Positions 15,064-18,046 of a stretch of 18,046 nucleotides of DNA are shown here, in pieces. Made by a program: the position numbers and the translations under genes. Position 1 is the first letter of the stretch, and each line of letters opens with the position of its first letter. Source of the stretch: CAKSNH01 sp964422725 (lineage in GTDB: Bacteria; Bacillota; Clostridia; UBA1381); NCBI GenBank assembly GCA_964422725.1, contig CAYRCC010000044.1:1-18046 (forward strand). The letters run 5' to 3'. The notes below the pieces were generated by a model. The model saw only the letters and a list, made by a program, of their open reading frames with translations. It searched no databases and had not been told where the DNA came from.

Positions 15064-15227
15064 TGAAAAAACTCACAAAACCTCAAACTGTCAAAGAAAA
15101 CGAAGCACCCGAAAGCATAAACATCAAAAGAAAAATAGGCACTACCACATATATGGTAAATGCATATTTTAATAAGGATGCTGCCGGCGATATGGTTTCA
15201 AAAGTGAAAAATCTAATCACAAGGTAA
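15063..15227 (+). CDS. tnpW: TnpW-family transposon-encoded protein
   Basis: 54 residues, starting in the TAATG overlap with the relaxase stop; GGAGG lies at 15049-15053. The sequence INIKRKIGTTTYMVNAYFNK followed by DAAGDMVSKVKNLITR is the TnpW pattern (a basic strand, then a helix). Function is not established, but its adjacency to mob and recombinase genes is characteristic of Tn4451-type elements. Easily missed because of its length. Confidence 0.82.
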   Translation: MKKLTKPQTVKENEAPESINIKRKIGTTTYMVNAYFNKDAAGDMVSKVKNLITR

Positions 15228-15271
15228 GACCTGTGCAAAACAGAGAATTTCTAAAACATTAAACCGAAATA

Positions 15272-15328
15272 TTGAATTTGATGGTCGGATATGGTATAAT
15301 GCTTATACTGCAATATTTATCATATCCG
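15272..15328 (+). promoter_or_regulatory. Recombinase promoter with flanking dyad
   Basis: TTGAAT (15272-15277), 17 bases, and TATAAT (15295-15300) with TG just before the -10. CGGATATG (15286-15293) abuts the -10 and is repeated inverted as CATATCCG (15321-15328), a possible repressor site or a leader hairpin. AAGGAG (15338-15343) precedes ATG 15354. Confidence 0.75.
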
Positions 15329-15353
15329 GCTGTCGGAAAGGAGAATTTATCAA

Positions 15354-16988
15354 ATGAAAAGACAGTCAAATGATGATAAAATAACAGCTCTTTATTGCTG
15401 ATTGTCACAAGATGATGGGCGTGAGGGCGAAAGTAACAGTATAACAAATCAAAAAGCAATTCTTGAAAAGTATGCAAAAGACCATAATCTTGTTCCGTAT
15501 AAAATATATGTAGATGACGGAGTAAGCGGAACTACCTTTGAGCGTGACGGATTTAAGGAAATGCTTGCGGATATTGAAAACGGAAAAGTTTCTGCAATCG
15601 TTGTTAAGGATTTATCCCGTTTCGGCAGAAATCATATTATGGTTGGGTACTACACCGAAATGTATCTACCGTCAATGAATGTGCGATTTATTGCCATAAA
15701 CGATAATGTTGATACAGATGATAGCGAAAGCAATGAGTTTGCACCGTTTACAAATATCTTTAATGAATGGTATGCAAAAAATGCAAGTAAAAAGATACAA
15801 GCGGTTTTTAAAGCAAAAGGAGAGTCGGGACAGCGATTAGGCTCGGCTATTCCATATGGATACAAAGCCAATCCCGATAATCCGAAAGAAATCATTATTG
15901 ACGAGGAAGCCGCAAGTGTTGTCAAATATATCTTTGAACTTTGTATGTGCGGCAAAGGTCCGGGCAAGATTGCAAAACAGCTTACTGCAGAGGGTATCTC
16001 AACACCGATGATGTATTTTCGTGAACACGGAATGCCTTGCAGATTTAAAGGCAGTATGAGCAATGTGTGGTGTAACCGAAGTGTTTCGGGAATACTTGAA
16101 AATATGACATACATAGGTCATACAGTAAATTTCCGAACTGCTACACAAAACTACAAAACCCATAGAAAAATACAGCAACCGAAAGAAAATTGGCTGATAT
16201 TTGAAAACACGCATCCACCAATTATTGAAATCTCGGTATGGGAAAAGGTGCAGGAACTCCGAAAGAATAAACGCCGATACACAAAATCGGGAAAGAAAAG
16301 TATTTTTGCAGGGCTGTTGGAATGTGCCGATTGCGGTGCAAAGTTGTATTACTGCAGTTCAAAGGCTCATAAAGAAGGTCATGACTATTTCGTCTGCTCC
16401 AATTACAAGGGTAATACCGGCAAATGTACTGTGCATTATATACGAGAAAGTGTTCTGTATGATGTTGTTTTGGAACAGATACAGACAATGCTAAAATATT
16501 TGCAAGTATATGAAAATGAGTTTGTGAAAAGCCTTGTAGATAAATCTGCAAAGGATAAGAAAAAGGAAATTGTCTCACGCAGGAAAAAGCTGGAATCAAA
16601 CAAATTGCGAATAACCGAGCTTGACGGGATTTTCAAAAGAATTTACGAGGACAATATCTCAGGCAAGCTAAGCGATGAACGATTTGCAAAATTATCTACG
16701 GATTATGAACAAGAACAGAAACAACTCATTAAAGATACTGAAACGCTTGAAAGCGAATTAAATCAAGAGTCCGAGCAAGTTGATAATGTAGAGTATTTTC
16801 TGAATATAGTTCGTCAATATACTGAAATAAAGGAACTTTCCGCAAGAGTGGTAAATGACTTGATTGATAAAATCAAGGTTCACGCAGTAGATAAGTCAAA
16901 CGGTCAGAGAGTACAACAAATCGATATTTACTATACCGCAGTCGGTCTTATTGATGTAACAAAGCATACAAAAGAATTAGCTATCTAA
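15354..16988 (+). pseudogene. tnpX: Large serine recombinase (TnpX/DUF4368 type) with TGA at the catalytic Arg
   Basis: About 544 codons. From ATG 15354 the frame reads MKRQSNDDKITALYC, then TGA (15399-15401), then LSQDDGREGESNS. The family has YxRLSxDD here: the Arg is an active-site residue and the Ser two residues later is the nucleophile. CGA to TGA explains the change. The rest is complete: resolvase domain (VDDGVSGTTFERDGF, KDLSRFGRNH), recombinase domain (GYKANPDN…GPGKIAKQLT), zinc ribbon (CADCGAKLYYC…CSNYKGNTGKC), coiled coil and DUF4368-like tail (VNDLIDKIKVHAVDKSNGQR). It would cut and join the GA core of the inverted repeats. TTG 15402 could restart but would drop the first strand and the Arg, so the product should be inactive. 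Confidence 0.9.
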
Positions 16989-17011
16989 ATATTTTATTCA
17001 ATAAACAATGA

Positions 17012-17044
17012 GGCGATACAACGAGCAAAGCCCATTGTATCGCC
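17012..17044 (+). terminator. Terminator after the recombinase gene
   Basis: GGCGATACAA (17012-17021) pairs perfectly with TTGTATCGCC (17035-17044), followed by ATTTTCT. It lies 24 bases after the recombinase stop and just inside the right end, and would stop transcription from running into virB4. Confidence 0.78.
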
Positions 17045-17054
17045 ATTTTCTAAA

Positions 17055-17076
17055 TCTTCCTTATTCTCATTTAACA
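17055..17076 (-). repeat. Right terminal inverted repeat of the IME
   Basis: On the minus strand it reads TGTTAAAT, a 4-base spacer, then ATAAGGAAGA, matching the left end (62-83) at 19 of 22 positions. The virB4 sequence resumes right after the GA at 17077-17078. Confidence 0.85.
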
Positions 17077-17079
17077 GAT
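17075..17079 (+). repeat. attR core direct repeat CAGAT
   Basis: Second copy of the CAGAT found at 58-62. GA is at 17077-17078 and forms the first two bases of the Asp codon that resumes VirB4. Confidence 0.8.
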
Positions 17080-18024
17080 CCTAATGCCGATATTATTATC
17101 ATTGACCCTGAACGTGAATACTTCAAGCTTGTCAAGGCTTTGGGCGGTGAGGTTATCAATATCTCGGCTACTTCGTCTAACCATATTAACGCTATGGATA
17201 TGAATAAGGAATACGGCGACGGAGCGAACCCCGTTATTCTCAAATCCGAGTTTATTATGTCCCTTTGCGAGCAGCTTATTGGCGGTAACAATCTCGGTGC
17301 AAAGCAGAAGTCGATTATTGACCGTTGTACCGCAAGTGTGTACCGTACTTATCAGCAAAACGATTACACAGGTACAGTTCCGACCTTGCAGGACTTCCGT
17401 GCGGAACTTTTGAAACAGGACGAGCCGGAAGCAAGAGAAATTGCCCTTGCCATTGAGTTGTTTACACACGGTTCGCTTAACACCTTTGCAAAGCAGACCA
17501 ATGTTGACACGGATAACCGTCTTATCTGCTACGATATTCTCGATCTCGGCAAACAGCTTATGCCTATCGGTATGCTTGTTGTCCTCGACAGTATCTTAAA
17601 CCGTATTACGCAGAACAGAGCCAAAGGTAAGAACACCTATATCTTCATTGATGAGATTTACCTTTTGTTCCAACACGAATATTCCGCAAACTTCCTCTTT
17701 ACTCTTTGGAAGCGTGTAAGAAAATACGGTGCGTTTGCTACGGGTATTACACAGAACGTCGATGACCTCTTGCAGAGCCATACGGCAAGAACAATGCTTG
17801 CAAACTCCGAGTTCATTATTATGCTTAATCAGGCATCGACCGACAGACTGAAACTTGCGGAGCTGCTTAATATCTCCGATTTGCAGATGTCCTATATTAC
17901 CAATGTGGAAGCAGGACACGGACTTATAAAGGTCGGCAGTTCGCTTGTGCCGTTTGTCAACAAGTTCCCGAAAAACACGAAGCTCTATAAGCTGATGACC
18001 ACCAAGCCCGGAGAGAGTGCATAA
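17077..18024 (+). pseudogene. VirB4/TraE-type conjugation ATPase, C-terminal side (interrupted)
   Basis: 315 codons, starting DPNADIIIIDPEREYFKLVK, which in intact family members follows Walker A by about 20 residues. Further motifs: FIMSLCEQLIGG, QKSIIDRC, GSLNTFAKQTNVD, the Walker B TYIFIDEIYLLF, WKRVRKYGAFATGITQNVDD and the C-terminal LVPFVNKFPKNTKLYKLMTT. This is the engine domain of the mating-pair apparatus. The frame can be opened at ATG 17008, but those 23 residues are encoded by the IME terminator hairpin and end, and no ribosome site precedes it. Codon use here is richer in C-ending codons than in the IME, fitting a different origin. It probably ends naturally at TAA 18022-18024. 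Confidence 0.9.
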
Positions 18025-18046
18025 CTCTCTCTTGGCTTCGTAGAAA

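Larger units (their letters stand above)
61..17077. mobile_element. Tn4451-like integrative mobilizable element (IME) inserted in virB4
   Basis: The ends are set by the direct repeat CAGAT (58-62 and 17075-17079), inverted repeats immediately inside it, and restoration of a continuous VirB4 frame (…VLS-DPNADIIIID…) when the 17,017 bp between are removed. The content is that of a Tn4451-type IME: tnpV, tnpW, a MobV relaxase with a MobV oriT, replication genes, and a large serine recombinase at one end. Cargo on the minus strand is a SIR2/YhcG defence pair and a TIR/SPFH operon. Base composition inside is visibly more AT-rich than the C-rich codon use of the flanking virB4 fragment. It encodes no mating-pore genes, so transfer would need a helper conjugative element. 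Confidence 0.9.

Noticed and set aside
534..15401. Stop-codon reassignment (TAG or TGA read as an amino acid)
   Set aside because: TAG ends the RHH, SPFH and four-helix genes and TGA ends tnpV, the replication genes and the zinc-finger gene, each followed closely by a new ribosome site or start. The internal stops are better explained as lesions.
17008..17076. ATG 17008 as a genuine start giving a chimeric VirB4 C-terminal protein
   Set aside because: The 23 extra codons lie in the recombinase terminator hairpin and the inverted repeat, and no ribosome site precedes the ATG. The frame is open by chance.

Overview
The window looks like chromosomal or ICE DNA of a low-GC anaerobic Firmicute, probably a gut Clostridia (Lachnospiraceae/Oscillospiraceae type). 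The grounds are AT-rich codon use, AGGAGG-type ribosome sites, sigma-A promoters, and protein families (TnpV, TnpW, a DUF4368-type serine recombinase, MobV, a phage-replisome-organizer protein) that circulate in that group. No species can be named.

The main structure is one mobile element inside another. The first ~60 bases encode the Walker A end of a VirB4/TraE-type conjugation ATPase, and 17077-18024 encode the rest of the same protein in the same frame. Between them lies a Tn4451-like integrative mobilizable element (IME) of 17,017 bp. It is bounded by a CAGAT direct repeat (58-62, 17075-17079) and imperfect terminal inverted repeats (62-83 and 17055-17076, 19 of 22 matching) that abut a GA dinucleotide. 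Joining the ends in a circle would give ATTTAACA-GA-TGTTAAAT, a perfect dyad around GA, as expected for a TnpX/TndX-type large serine recombinase.

Layout. 154-1082 (+): tnpV and a small unknown gene split by an in-frame TAG. 1089-1185: two hairpins separating the convergent blocks. 1215-4645 (-): a probable defence pair, a YhcG/DUF1016 PD-(D/E)XK nuclease followed by a SIR2-P-loop-TPR (Avs5/STAND-like) protein. 4707-11006 (-): an operon with a strong promoter at 11047-11075, encoding a ribbon-helix-helix regulator, a zinc-ribbon/TPR/TIR/membrane protein, an SPFH-SHOCT protein, a four-helix membrane protein, a zinc-ribbon/CFI-box protein and a polytopic membrane protein. 11113-11530: a dense run of hairpins surrounding a pMV158/MobV-type oriT. 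11559-12593 (-): a cysteine-rich zinc-finger (DUF6076-like) gene. 12756-15227 (+): replication and mobilization genes (replisome organizer, DnaC-like loader, MobV relaxase, TnpW). 15354-16988 (+): the serine recombinase.

The IME should depend on a co-resident conjugative element for its mating pore, yet it sits inside that kind of element's ATPase gene, so seamless excision would restore the ATPase. The recombinase, however, carries TGA in place of the catalytic arginine codon. Four other loci (the unknown gene near the left end, the TIR gene, the CFI-box gene and the last membrane gene) carry single-base stops or frameshifts. Either the element is decaying and locked in place, or the assembly has scattered errors. 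The SIR2 gene, YhcG gene, SPFH gene, replication genes and relaxase are open throughout.

The least familiar biology is the TIR/SPFH/zinc-ribbon/membrane-protein operon, a candidate membrane-associated NAD-linked defence or signalling module that I cannot match to a named system.
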